Shown one piece after another: positions 10,947 through 22,432 of a DNA stretch of 64,000 bases (position 1 is the stretch's first letter; the number at the start of each line of letters is the position of its first letter). A program made the translations under genes and the position numbers. This DNA is from Tetranychus cinnabarinus (taxonomy: Eukaryota; Arthropoda; Arachnida; Trombidiformes; Tetranychidae). Under the pieces are notes generated by a model. It was not told the DNA's origin. It did not search any database and saw only the letters and a list, made by a program, of their open reading frames with translations. The stretch covers positions 3,534,001 through 3,598,000 of the forward strand of contig WHVY01000007.1 of the NCBI GenBank assembly GCA_022266195.1. The letters are read 5' to 3'.

Positions 10947-12148
10947 GTAAACTTTTTTTTAATTTAAATTCCACTCCATGATCAGAAATTAGATTGCTTT
11001 CCTTTGACCTCTATAAATTAACAATTAAAGAAAACCAGTAAAGTTACATTCCTATTAAAAGCATCATGTTGCTACATAACATTAATGTTACTTACCTTGT
11101 TCTATTGGGGCTCGTTAGATGGCAGTAACCATTTTCCCATTTTTCCTGTAAATTAAAAGCAACATTTACTTGAATTGTGTTTCATTTTTTTAATAGTAAA
11201 CGCTATTTACAAATAATGAAAATGAAATTCAACGGCTACCTACGTTTAACCAACATAATTTATTAAATTGTTCAAGGTAAAGTAAGTAGGTGTAGGCTGG
11301 TTCTCTATTGCAATGAACTGTTTTCATTTTGATTTAGTTTCACTCATTTTTTACTGTGTTTTGTCATAATTATCAGCATTATTATTGCATTAAGTGCATT
11401 CCTTTTTATACCAAAATTGAGCACAATATTAATTTAAACGAACCTCATCTCTCACCACAACCACTTTTAACCATAAAAATCACCACCCGTCAAAGGGATG
11501 GTTTAAATGCAAGAATGATCTTTTGCTTCATTTTAAAAATCAAAAAAGATCATAACTTTCATTTTAATACATTTAATCAGCATGATCCATTTGATGATAA
11601 TGATCATCAACAAAAACAATTCTAGTTTAATCAGTGTATCACATGCAACAACATTGTAGCAACCATAACTGTCAAACTTGTTGAGATGTTTGTGTCAGGA
11701 AGATGATGTCAGTTGCTGCGGCTTTTTTGTTGTGATGTTGGTAATGATTTTAATGATTTGATTCAACAGTGGGAAACTCAGATATTTATCAATGGTTAAT
11801 AGAAAAGCTTTCTTCCCAATCTGTTACTTTACTTTGAATGTGTGTGTACGTCTTGACTATGACTTACCATGTTAGAGAATGCATGTGAAAATCAAAACTG
11901 TTTGTTTGATTTTCATATGATAATAATCAAAGAAGCGAACCAATTATTGAGATGTAAAGGGAAAATTGTAAAAAATTGTCACTTTGTTCAATAGCATTGA
12001 TCCTGTGTTTTTGTTTTACTTCATCATTAGTAACTTGGAATAAAATCGACATCTCGTCACATCCGATCACAAAAAGCCATCATTCAGTTAATTGTTGTCA
12101 TTGTCAACCGTTTTTTATATTTTTAACTTCATTTTTAGGTTACATCGT

Positions 12149-12211
12149 AGGTGAGGTTAGCTGAAGATGAAGAAACGAAGCAGATAAGAATAGAAATTGA
12201 AATCACCAATA
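12149..12211 (+). other. Candidate 5' untranslated exon of the MLK gene
   Basis: A ~63 bp segment is flanked by an acceptor-like ATCGTAG and a donor AATAAA|GTAAGT. It lies 485 bp before the acceptor CACTCTAG (12695) that precedes the MLK start codon. The whole surrounding ~130 bp looks identical in the duplicate at 28905-29035, while nearby sequence differs by several percent. This may be a spliced leader exon, or merely a converted patch. No transcript evidence is available. Confidence 0.3.
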
Positions 12212-12706
12212 AAGTAAGTTATAATGGAATCCATTTATTACTCTCAAGAGCATAAGAATAGCCTTGCTTCCTTAATCCAAGTCTTATTTCTTTGATTCGT
12301 CTAAATTTCCAGTTAAATAACAGTTTAAATCGTTTCCATCAAAAAACAAATGTCTTCCTTTGATCGATTCACAGTCTAATGTTTCAAATCAATTAGGACT
12401 CGAGCTTTAAAGATAGCAAAAATCTTCTTAAGCATCGGACAATAGGCTCTAATAATCATAAAGTTTTTGCCCACTTGTTTCAACTTAGGCCTTTGCAGTT
12501 TATTCATACCTATTGATTAAATGAGCATTTAGATTTTAAATTGTGCTTTATGATTTTATTTCCAACTGCTGTGTTCACAAGATTCGTTGTTGATGTAATT
12601 TCCATTTAACTTTACCATCCCTTCCTTTTGATTACATGAGAAAGCTAATTAATTTTATTTTAATTATTTTTCATTTTCTGTCTCTTTCACTCTAGGTGCA
12701 CAATAG

Positions 12707-15700
12707 ATGGATAGATTCAGACAAAGACTAAGAAACGAGCCGAAAAATTCCGTCAACTATAGAGAAAACAATTATGCCTCAATCAATCAACTGCGAAACA
12801 ATGTTTATACCGCAATTTACGACTATCATGCCTCCGGTGAAGACGAGTTATCCTTGCGTAAAGGTCAAAAAGTACAAGTACTATCGAAAGATGCCAAAAT
12901 ATCTGGTGACGAAGGTTGGTGGACTGGTAAAATTGATGCTAATGTTGGAATATTTCCTAGTGAATTTGTCAAACCACTTGCTTCATCAAATTCATTGCTT
13001 TCACCTGAAAGGAATAGCTGCCTTTCCGTCATGAATATCATTCGTTTTGATGAATTAGAGCTCAAAGAAATCATTGGTATTGGTGGATTTGGTAAAATTT
13101 ATCGAGGTAAAACTTATCACTATTTAATAATCCATTTTGGTTTGTCATCCAAATCAACATCCACTTGAAATTATATAAAAAAATACTTGGCCTCAATAAT
13201 CCTACCACTATCATCGGATCTTATTTAATTTCTCACCCTTTCTTTTACATTATCATCTTGTCACTTAGGTACTTACAACTACAGAGAGGTTGCCGTCAAA
13301 GTAGCCCTACGTCAACAAGATGATGATACGAAGACTGTCATGGATAATGTTCTTCAAGAAGCAAAACTGTTTAGACTTCTAGATCATCCAAATATCGTCT
13401 CTTTGATTGGTATTTGCCTTGATGAGCCAAACCTTTGCCTTGTCTTAGAGTTATGTAGAGGAGGTCCTTTGAATCGGGTATTGGCAGGTCGCAAAATACC
13501 TCCTGATATAATAGTTGATTGGGCGATACAAATAGCTTCAGGAATGGACTATTTGCATTGTAAAGCTCGTATACCTTTGATCCATAGAGATTTGAAATCC
13601 AGTAATGGTAAGTCTATCGTTTAAATTTTCATCTTTGCCTTTTTATTAATGTTTTTATTATTTTATAATTCAGTTCTCTTGAATGAACCCATTGTCGGAC
13701 AATTTTGGAGAGGAAAGGAACTCAAGATTACGGACTTTGGATTAGCTCGTGAAATTTATCAAACCTCTCGTATGTCTCAAGCGGGAACTTATGCCTGGAT
13801 GGCTCCTGAAGTTATCAAAAAATCAACCTTCTCTAAATCAAGTGATGTTTGGAGGTAAAACTCTTTTTTTTGTGAAAAATGTTTGGTTGTTTTTTTATTG
13901 TTTGTCTAATGATCTTTTACAGTTTTGGAGTCATTCTTTGGGAACTTTTAACAGGAGAGATTCCGTATAGAGGAATAGATCCTCTCGCAGTTGCTTATGG
14001 AGTGGCCATTGAAAAACTTAAACTACCTATTCCCTCAACTTGTCCCAAAGCATTTGCTGATCTGCTTAAACGTAAGCCATCAATTACAATTCAATTTTAC
14101 AAGTCTCTATCGCAATTGCAATCAACTTTGAAATTAAAGCATCATTATCAGAACACTTTTATTGTACCGACTTTATTAGATAAAATTTAATAACATCAAT
14201 TTACTATTTAGATAAGTTTTGTTCAATACTTCAACCGAATCCAGCTTACAAGATTGTCATTTCTGGGAAATAGATTTAATGTGATCGTAAAACTGATAAA
14301 ATGTACAAAATTACTTTAAATCCATTGAAACAACAACAGCTTGAGATTAACCATGTGTTTAATGTCAATTGATATTTTCCTTCACATCATTATTTGTTGT
14401 CTTACAACTAAGGCTAGTAACCCGATAAACTTTCATTCATCTTTAATTAACTAATATTTTAATTTTGATAATTTTTTCACATTTTCATTCAACTTTCTGT
14501 TCCCTCTTCCGGAACTCAAATTCAGGCCTTCAAATTACCAAGGCCACCTTTTACCAGCTTCAACCTAATTTAGGTTAAGCCTTAATCATGTCACTACTTT
14601 TGTAGTTGATATTTATTTTGGCAACTTCAGAGGCTCTTCAATTGATGAAAAATTGTGTTTTCCCGCAACAAATTTATTTTCACTCAGTCTTTTTGCAAAA
14701 CAGCAAATTTTTATTTCTCCAATTGCTTTTCGCTTTGAAATTCAGAATTGATAGCATTTAGCTCTATTATTAATTTTCCTTATTGAAACAATTCTATTAT
14801 ACAAGGTTGATCAATACACAATTTTTATATCTTCACCCATTCATCTAATTTAATATTGAACAATAACAATATAATTATCTTTTCTGACTTTGAGTCTGCT
14901 TTAACTTTTTAGGTTAAGTTATGTCAGAGTAATTGCAATTGTTTCATAGGCCTGTTCTTTTATTATTTGAATTTACTCACGATACTTTTTGCTATATTTG
15001 ATGAATATACTAATAAAATATATTTATTCTATCTTAACCCTATTTACAGTTTGCTGGCATACAGACCCACATTCCAGGCCAAGTTTTGAGGAAATATTAA
15101 ATCATCTTGAAAGCATATCTAAATCTCAATTTGCAGTTACCACTCAAGAATCATTTGATGAACTTCAAGATAGCTGGAAGAGTGAAATTAAAGAAATCTT
15201 AGAAGAGTTAAAGTGCAAAGAAAAGGAATTAAGGAGCCGGGAAGAAGAAATATCAAGAACAAAAGATCGACAAAAACTTCAAGAGGAACAACTACGCCAA
15301 CGAGAAAAAGAGATACGGGAACGAGAGTTCGAATTATTAGAAAGGTATTTACATCTCATAAGTTATAAGATTCATTTATCATAAACATTCTCAATCTAAT
15401 CATGAATTATTTTTCTTTCCCACTTTTGGTTATCTCCTGATAATCATTATCTCGGTGTTGTTTAAACATTCCAAAGAGAACTGAATATAATCATTACCAC
15501 GCAACAATTGCCAATACCTAAGAGGAGGAAAGGAAAATTTGCTGAGAAAAAGTTGATTAAACTTTTGAAACATTCTGCTGCTGGGCAACATACCTTCATC
15601 AGTGAACCCAGTAACTTTAGGCACAATATAACAGTTCAACCCGAACATACATCACCATATCGATTGCAATGTGCAACTTCTAGTCCAGATACACCACCTT

Positions 15701-17050
15701 CATCTCCGTCTCTTTTAAGACTTAGAGCTTATGCTCGTAAGTATTTACAACAAATCAAGACACATTACAAAAATCGATTTAACGAACGCTTTATATTGAT
15801 TCTTTCTCTTTTATTTATTTCTACAGTTCCTCAAAGTGGACCAAAAGGCAAAACATGGGGTCCAAGTAGTATCCACCAAAAAGAACGGATTATATTGAAT
15901 CCTCAGAAAATTTTTGTCGATCAAACAAGCCACATCAAAGGCTATCAGAGTGCACCTAATTTGGATAAAACTCGAGTTAATCACTTACCTACAAGAATAC
16001 TTACAGATGACTCTAGTAGGTTCTCATTTGCGTTCTAGTTTATTTTTTTATGTACATGCACGTTCGCAATCAGTTATTTTGATTATTCCGTTTTTCCATC
16101 ATTTACTAATATTTTTGCTTTCTTTACTTTCAGGTGAAGGCTGTTTTGCTAGCTCAAATACAAATGATCATTACAATAACTCTGAAAAGAAGCATAAAAA
16201 GCGAACAGACTTTGCTCTGCTTAAAGCCGGGATTAAATTTGTTGGTTCAATTGGATTAGATCTGAGATCTTATATTCATGATAAAAAGGGTGGCCATTCA
16301 CCTATTGAAGTGAGAAACAATCTTGATATATCGGATAAAAAAGTACTATCAAACGGAGGTTATGCAAAGCATGCAACTTATCACGGGACAACTAAAAACT
16401 CACTTAGACCATCTTTAATGTCAACCTTAAACAATTATGCTGAAAATATGACTGGTGCTAATGAGGAAGGTGTCAACAGCTACAATCAAATTTTAAAGAA
16501 AAATGATCTCAAAAACAATCAAACTTCTACCTACATTACATTTGATCGACGCAAATCCTCAACTACAAGTACAGACAGTGATTTTCTAGCACAATCTCAC
16601 GACTATGTTTCATCTCCACGCATATATCGATCATATCATCGAACCTCATCCAGTGCTTCAATCAGCTCATCAAGTGTTAATCCATCCTTTGATCCTGGTG
16701 AAGAAGATTGTGTTGACATATCCAATCCAAGTACAGTAACATTAACTTCAAATCAAGGAATTCAAAGACCGACTACTTTAAATCTTAAAAACTCATCACA
16801 ATCAAATGTACGGAGTCACTGTGATAGCCATAAATCATTATCATATTCACCATCAACCCCAATCTCTCAGCTCAGTCAATGCAATACACCTTCAGGTTCT
16901 TCATCACCTCAAAAGACTGTTTGGTTCAAAATAAAAGATCCAAGAGTAACATTACTAGATATTCCCACTGAAGGCCAATCTCAAGACGGTACCGTTCCTT
17001 TAACAGCTCTTCTGTCTGAAGACATTCCGACTAGAACAACTTCTTTATGA
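12707..17050 (+). CDS. slpr: Mixed-lineage kinase (SH3-kinase-zipper-CRIB), slipper/MLK type
   Basis: Eight exons sum to 2730 bases (909 aa): 12707-13106, 13269-13607, 13674-13854, 13923-14071, 15050-15344, 15477-15736, 15827-16015, 16134-17050. All phases match and all introns are GT-AG. MLKs are MAP kinase kinase kinases that activate MKK4/7 and JNK downstream of Rac/Cdc42. The SH3 domain is at residues ~33-92 (ALYDY-like AIYDYHASGEDEL, GWWTGKI). The kinase domain is ~115-380: glycine loop GIGGFGKIYRG (124-134), Lys144 in VAVK, HRDLKSSN (239-246), DFG (267-269) and APE. The kinase domain mixes Ser/Thr and Tyr kinase features, as expected for MLKs. A charged leucine-zipper region (~380-455) and a CRIB motif ISEPSNFRHNITV (496-508) follow, then SAPNLDK and a serine-rich tail. 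ATG 12707 follows an acceptor at 12695. Exons 5-7 are partly duplicated at 19.6-20.4 kb. Confidence 0.95.
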
Positions 17051-17175
17051 TACCTAATGGCAAAGTCACAATATCAAATCAACTAAAAGGCAATCGTCAA
17101 CATTAATTTATCACCGGGAAATGAGCATATTCAAACCCGAAATAATAAAAAATAATTTTATGTAAATTAAATGTA

Positions 17176-17181
17176 AATAAA
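17176..17181 (+). terminator. MLK poly(A) signal
   Basis: An AATAAA lies about 125 bases after the MLK stop codon. The duplicate 3' flank at 20400-20480 keeps a similar ATGAATAAATC. SDR copy C starts about 40 bases further on. Confidence 0.5.
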
Positions 17182-17220
17182 TCAATTTTATTCCTTTCTT
17201 AATTGAAAGTAAAATCTTTC

Positions 17221-17977
17221 AGTTCACCTGAAGCTATCCTTATCTGGTAAATTAACAGGTTCTAGTCAATGCATTGGTGAAGTCAATGCCATCCATTTCG
17301 CCAAATTAGGTGCTTCGGTTGGGATTACAGGTCGTAACAAGGAAAGAGTTAATAAAGATGTTGGTGCATGTCAATTTCATTCATTCAATGGAGTTAAAGT
17401 GAAATATTTTTTCGGGTTTCCTACTGTGTATCGAAATCCTGATATATTATGTTGCGAATCACGAATTTCAGATCCTTGGAGTGGTTGGTCAAACGATGAT
17501 TTCTGCCGAGTCTTGATTGATACTATTGAACAACTAGGTCGTCTTGATGCTCTTGTTAACAATGCAGGAATACGCAAGATGGCTTTGACATGGCTGTAAA
17601 AAATTTGAATCTTGAGCTGGGTCCTGAAGGTGTTCGCATCAACAATGCCAGGTATTTTTATAAACTATATTGAATCGCTCGACATTCAATCTGATCGTTT
17701 GTTTTTCCATTTCTTGTATTTCAGTCTTGCATACACCGAAACTGCCATGTTGAGCAAGGGAATCGAAGATTTGATGCCACAAATAAGGAAACGAGTCGCT
17801 GAAACTTATCCTCTTGGAAGAATCGGTGAATCTGAAGACGTTTCCAATGCAATAGTCTTTCTTGCCTCTGATATGGCATCTTTCATCAGTGGTTCCTGTT
17901 TGCCTGTAGATGGTGGATCACTTGATGGATCCTACACTCACACTCCACCATGTATCATGGAAATGATTTGTAAATAG
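17221..17977 (+). pseudogene. SDR pseudogene (copy C)
   Basis: Pieces in order: an N-terminal Rossmann segment at ~17250-17345 (LTGSSQCIGE, AIHFAKLGASVGITGRN), an intron remnant, the DTIEQLGRLDALVNNAG segment (17517-17568), then a direct jump to NLELGPEGVRINNA (17606-17650), an intron, and the C-terminal exon (17726-17977). The middle with the catalytic YxxxK is absent and the joint after the NNAG segment is out of frame with a stop. The C-terminal exon itself is open and almost identical to copy A. Its 3' flank matches 432-690. It begins right after the MLK 3' untranslated region. Confidence 0.8.
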
Positions 17978-18255
17978 TTGTCTGATGCCATCATATTTTG
18001 ATTGTGATGAAAAGTTGGTTTAAAATTAAAAACAGTGCTTTGGCAGCTATATAAACCGGTACTGTTAATCACATAAATAAATTAGACAAGCTTGAAGAGG
18101 ATTATGTCGAGAATTCATTTACATTTGTTTTCACGATAAATCAAGGTTTTGAGACAAGTCAAACAATTATTACGACATATTTTAGCTATTTAAACATAAT
18201 TCACACTCGTTAAGTCACATAACCACAACGTAATAGTAAAAAAATTGTTTCTTAT

Positions 18256-18760
18256 GAGCTGGGCTTTGGTTTTGCCCAATTATGATTATATGTTTGGACC
18301 CTTCGACTGAAAATGACAAAGGACCCAAGTATTTTTTAATTAACTCTTCTGTGCTATCCGTATCATCCTTTTGAATATTATTTCCAATCCATGAACAGTA
18401 ATTAGATTGGTTTGCTTTGACCTCTATTAATTTATTTGAATTGTGTTTCATTTTTAATAGCAGGCGCTATTTACAATACGCTATGTAAAATGAAATTCAA
18501 TGGCTACCTACGTTCAACCATTGCTTTCTAAATAGCGATTTGTTCAAAGTAAGGTTAAACATTGGTGTAGGTTGGTTTTCGATTGCAATGAAATGTTTTC
18601 GTTTTGGTTTGTTTCACTCATTTTTACTGTGTATTGCAATATTTTTCGGCCTTAACCACCAGAAGACCACAATTAGGCAGCAAAATCGCGCACAATTATT
18701 GAGATTGTTTTGATGGTGTTAATGATTTGACTAGACAAGATGAAACTCAAATATTCAGTC
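18256..18760 (+). pseudogene. Third, decayed copy of the PH exon 2 region
   Basis: CTGGGCTTTGG at 18256 matches the start of PH exon 2 (27505), and GACAAAGGACCCAAGTATT, then a decayed form of the serine stretch, follow. Intron-side sequence matches 27680-28090 (for example GGCTACCTACGTT), with scattered similarity to ~28500 beyond 18650. Many indels and stops remove coding potential. It is joined sharply to the 3' flank of SDR copy C, in the middle of what was a TTTCTTAT stretch in copy A. Confidence 0.75.
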
Positions 18761-18956
18761 CATATCTCAGTTCTCAGACTGTGTTCATTATCATCACCCT
18801 TAGTCCTTTTATTGCTTAACCCTTCTTTACCAATCTTGATCATGTCATTTGTCGAGGAGAATATAATGTCTCTGGATGTCGATACAGCTCATTAAGTGGC
18901 ATTACTCTTTACACTTGTATTTTTATGCGATAAACAATATCTCATTCTATGTAGAC

Positions 18957-20490
18957 TTATATTGTACCGACTTTATTAGATAAAATTTAATAACATCAAT
19001 TTACTATTTAGATAAGTTTTGTTCAATACTTCAAGCGAATCCAGCTTACAAGATTGTCATTTCTGGGAAATAGATTTAATGTGATCGTAAAACTGATTAA
19101 ATGTACAAAATTACTTTAAATCCATTGAAACAACAACAGCTTGAGATTAACCATGTGTTTAATGTCAATTGATATTTTCCTTCACATCATAATTTGTTGT
19201 CTTACAACTAACAAGGCTAGTAAGGCTAGTAACCCGATAAACTTTCATTCAGGCTTAATTAACTAATATTTTAATTTTGATAATTTTTTCACACTTTCAT
19301 TCAACTTTCTGTTCCCTCTTCCGGAACTCAAATTCAGGCCTTCAAATTTCCAAGGCCATCTTTTACCAGCCTCAACCTAATTTAGGGTAAGCCTTAATCA
19401 TGTCACTACTTTGTAGTTGATATTTATTTTGGCAACTTCAGAGGCTCTTCAATTGATGAAAAATTAAGTTTTCCCGCAACAAATTTATTTTCACTCAGTC
19501 TTTTTGCAAAACAGCAAATTTTTATTTCTCCAATTGCTTTTCGCTCTAAATTTCAGAGTTGATAGCATTTGCATTAAAAATAAATTGGAAATATAAATTC
19601 AAAATGAAGAGCCATTACGGAGTCGAGAATAGGGAATAACCGAAAGATCGACAAAAACTCCAAGAGGAACAACTACGCCAACGAGAAAAAGAGATACGGG
19701 AACGAGAGTTCGAATTATTAGAAAGGTACTTTCATCTCATAAGATTCATTTATCATAAACATTCTGGATCTAATCATGAATTATTTTTCTTTCCCACTTT
19801 TGGTTATCTCCTGATAATCATTATCTCGGTGTTGTTTAAACATTCCAAAGAGAATTGAATATAATCATTACCACGCAACAATTGCCAATACCTAAGAGGA
19901 GGAAAGGAAAATTTGCTGAGAAAAAGTTGATTAAACTTTTGAAACATTCTGCTGCTGGGCAACATACCTTCATCAGTGAACCCAGTAACTTTAGGCACAA
20001 TATAACAGTTCAACCCGAACATACATCACCATATCGATTGCAATGTGCAACTTCTAGTCCAGATACACCACCTTCATCTCCGTCTCTTTTAAGACTAGAG
20101 CATATGCTCGTAAGTATTCACTAGTTACTAGAATTTAAGACACAAAGAAAAATCTTTTCAGTTTATATTGATTATTTCTCTTCTATTCATTTTTACAGTT
20201 CCGCAAAGTGGACCAAAAGGCAAAACATGGGGTCCAAGTAATATCGACCAAAATCCTTCTGAATCCTCGGAAAATTTTTGTGGATCAAACAAGCCACATC
20301 AAAGGCTATCAGAGTGCACCTAATTTGGATAAAACTCGAGTTAATCACTTACCTACAAGAATATGTACAAGAATACTTACAGATGACGTTTATAGCTAAT
20401 TGCATAGTCACAATATCAAATAATTAAAAGTCAACCCCGAATAATGAGAAAATAATTTTTAAATTATATATGAATAAATCGATTAAGCTA
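18957..20490 (+). pseudogene. Partial MLK gene copy (exons 5-7 and 3' UTR)
   Basis: Three parent segments are fused: 14158-14760 (intron 4) at 18957-19570; 15255-16013 (end of exon 5, exon 6, exon 7) at ~19643-20390; and 17048-17190 (stop region and 3' UTR) at ~20390-20490. Exon 6' (19851-20109) is 259 bp against 260 and otherwise almost identical, with the CRIB motif kept; the lost base lies close to its 3' end. Exon 7' has further indels. The SH3 and kinase exons and all of exon 8 are missing. No promoter or start codon is apparent. Confidence 0.85.
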
Positions 20491-20862
20491 GCCTTATCTT
20501 AATTTTTACCTCATACTCATCGTGTGCTTACTCTTTTCTTACTTGTATTCAGATTTAATACTAATGAACTTTCGTCTAAATTTTACTGTATACCAATAAA
20601 AAAGGCAACGTTTTCATCATAATCTGCTTTTTTCAATTTACTACTTGAAACAATTTAGTTCTAATTTAAGTTCGTTTAGTTATAAGCTCCTCGTTAACTG
20701 AAACAATGGCTGAAATGATCGACTCGAAAACTTATAAACAAAAGGCCAAATGCTTTAACTTGCCATCGGTCTAGGTTATTTAACTTATGCATGATATTGA
20801 AATACTAATAGTTAGTCTACAATTAAACAATAACTGACTCGTTCTCGTTCTCTTCTCGTAGA
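20491..20862. other. Spacer between MLK copy and SDR copy D
   Basis: AT-rich, with no gene recognised. An SDR-type segment starts near 20863 after GTAGAGCAACAGG. Confidence 0.4.
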
Positions 20863-21300
20863 GCAACAGGTTTCAGTCAAGGTACTGGTGAAGTCAATGC
20901 CATCCATTTCGTGAAACTGGATGCTTCGGTTGTGGTTACTGTTCGTTACAAGGAAAAAGTTGTTGGTGAATGCCAATCCTTTGTATCCAATCGAGCTAAA
21001 GTGGAGATATCTTTTTGGGGTTCACACTGTGTATTGATAATCTGATCGATTATGATTCGAATCCTCTGTTTATCAAAATTTCAGATCCTTGGAGTGGTTG
21101 GTCAAACGATGATCTCTGTCGAGTCTTGATTGATACTATTGAACAACTAGGTCGACTTGATGTTCTTGTTAATAATGAAGGAAAACCAAAGCCTTTCTCT
21201 CGATGATTCAGTTGAAAAGTTAATTTCTGGTTTAGATGAGATTCATGCAATTTTCGAGCTGTGCTTTTCCTTATACACTTGGCAAATCCTTGGTAAAGAC
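20863..21300 (+). pseudogene. SDR pseudogene (copy D), 5' part only
   Basis: It holds an N-terminal Rossmann segment (GTGEVNAIHF, then DASVVVTVRYKEKVVGECQ) at ~20875-20985, an intron remnant ending TTTCAG near 21083, and the DTIEQLGRLDVLVNNEG segment (21132-21182), followed by frameshifts and stops. The usual NNAG motif reads NNEG. It ends before the YxxxK region and is followed by the AP5M1 copy. Confidence 0.8.
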
Positions 21301-21494
21301 AAATAGTCATCATTACATGTAATGTCTCGAGTTGTGCTGGTAAACTTTCAGATAGTTTCTGTCATTGTAAGATTACAGATTCTGGATATTATTGAAAATA
21401 ACGTTATAAACGGAATCCATTGCTACTTTATGTTAATCCATCAGAGTTAGCTATTGTTCCCATTACCATCATCAGAATCATGATCCTCATCATC

Positions 21495-22432
21495 ATTACC
21501 ATTACAAGCACGGAAATTTAATCAACTCTCACCACTAGCTAATTCTTGATTCTGTTGTTTCACTGCAACAACTTTGCTTTAGTTTTTTCTTTCGCTATTC
21601 ATTATTTTTCCGTATCGATGACTATACAATTGTCACTTCAAAAGCTTTACTCAATTATTTTATACTAATTTTGTTCTCGCATTGTTAATCTGCTTTTATG
21701 CCCTTAATTCAACCATTTATACTATTTATCGCTCTATGAGTTCAATTATGAATGTTAAATTTGTTAACTAATTTCATTTTATTTTATTTTTAGAGGTTGT
21801 TTCTTCTCGAAGATTATTTCACCAAGAATCTTCCCTTTGGCTCCCAAATCACTAATCCATATGAATTGGAAGATGATACGTTCAACAAGACTGACTCTGA
21901 AACAAAAGCGTCCACTTCATCCTCCTCCACATCGTCATCAAAACAAGAATTGGTTCTTACAGTTCGTGTAACTGAGTTCATCTCGTCTTCTGAGCCAGAC
22001 CATGAAATGATACATGGAACTGTTTACATTACAAATAATATTGTCTTCTCTGGTAATCCTTTATTAACCTACAGAGTTGATAATCTAAATGAGCTTAATC
22101 CAATCTTGTCACCTCATTGCTGGCTTAATAACAGTAACTTTTCCTCTTCTATATCATCATCATCTTCATCGACATCGTCTTCTCCGGCTTCTGTATCTTC
22201 ATCATCCTTTTCTTGTATATGCTCTAAACTCAATTCCAAAGCTTTAAGATTTTTCCATTATAAATGCAACCCAGGATTAATATCTGAACCAATCCTTCAG
22301 TACAACTATAGTCTGACACGAAAGAGTGACTTGATTTGCCATCTAGATTTTTCCAGACAATTTGATGAGATTCCATTCAATCGGCTACCTCAAAGTAAAG
22401 GGCTATTCAGCCTCATTTACTTCACGTTTTAA
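21495..22432 (+). pseudogene. Partial AP5M1 copy (exon 2, truncated)
   Basis: It corresponds to parent 1737-2665: the end of intron 1 plus the first ~600 bases of exon 2. The open frame from ~21792 to ~22350 has nearly the same protein sequence as AP5M1, including both serine tracts. It then meets small deletions around 22345-22380, runs into unrelated sequence after ~22395 and stops at 22432. Exon 1 and the rest of the mu-homology domain are absent. The open frame and low divergence imply a recent copy; no start or promoter is seen. Confidence 0.87.

Larger units (their letters stand above)
9337..12395 (+). repeat. Segmental duplicate of PH-gene 5'/intron DNA
   Basis: This block matches 24610-29152 in the same orientation, with an internal gap: 9337-10020 corresponds to 24610-25260, and 10040-12395 to 26728-29152. 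The skipped part contains the first visible PH exon (26125-26334). Shared landmarks include the pyrimidine-rich tract at ~10400-10500, a copied PH exon 2 (10790-10946), the 11356-11625 open frame and a ~130 bp stretch at ~12136-12265 that looks identical in both. The copy carries many small indels. Because the copy at 26 kb has intact PH exons, it is probably the parent. The block ends about 300 bp before the MLK start codon. Confidence 0.87.

Noticed and set aside
15430..15648. Minus-strand open frame at MLK exon 6, repeated at 19804-20022
   Set aside because: It looks conserved in two places only because exon 6 was duplicated; the sense strand is the true frame.
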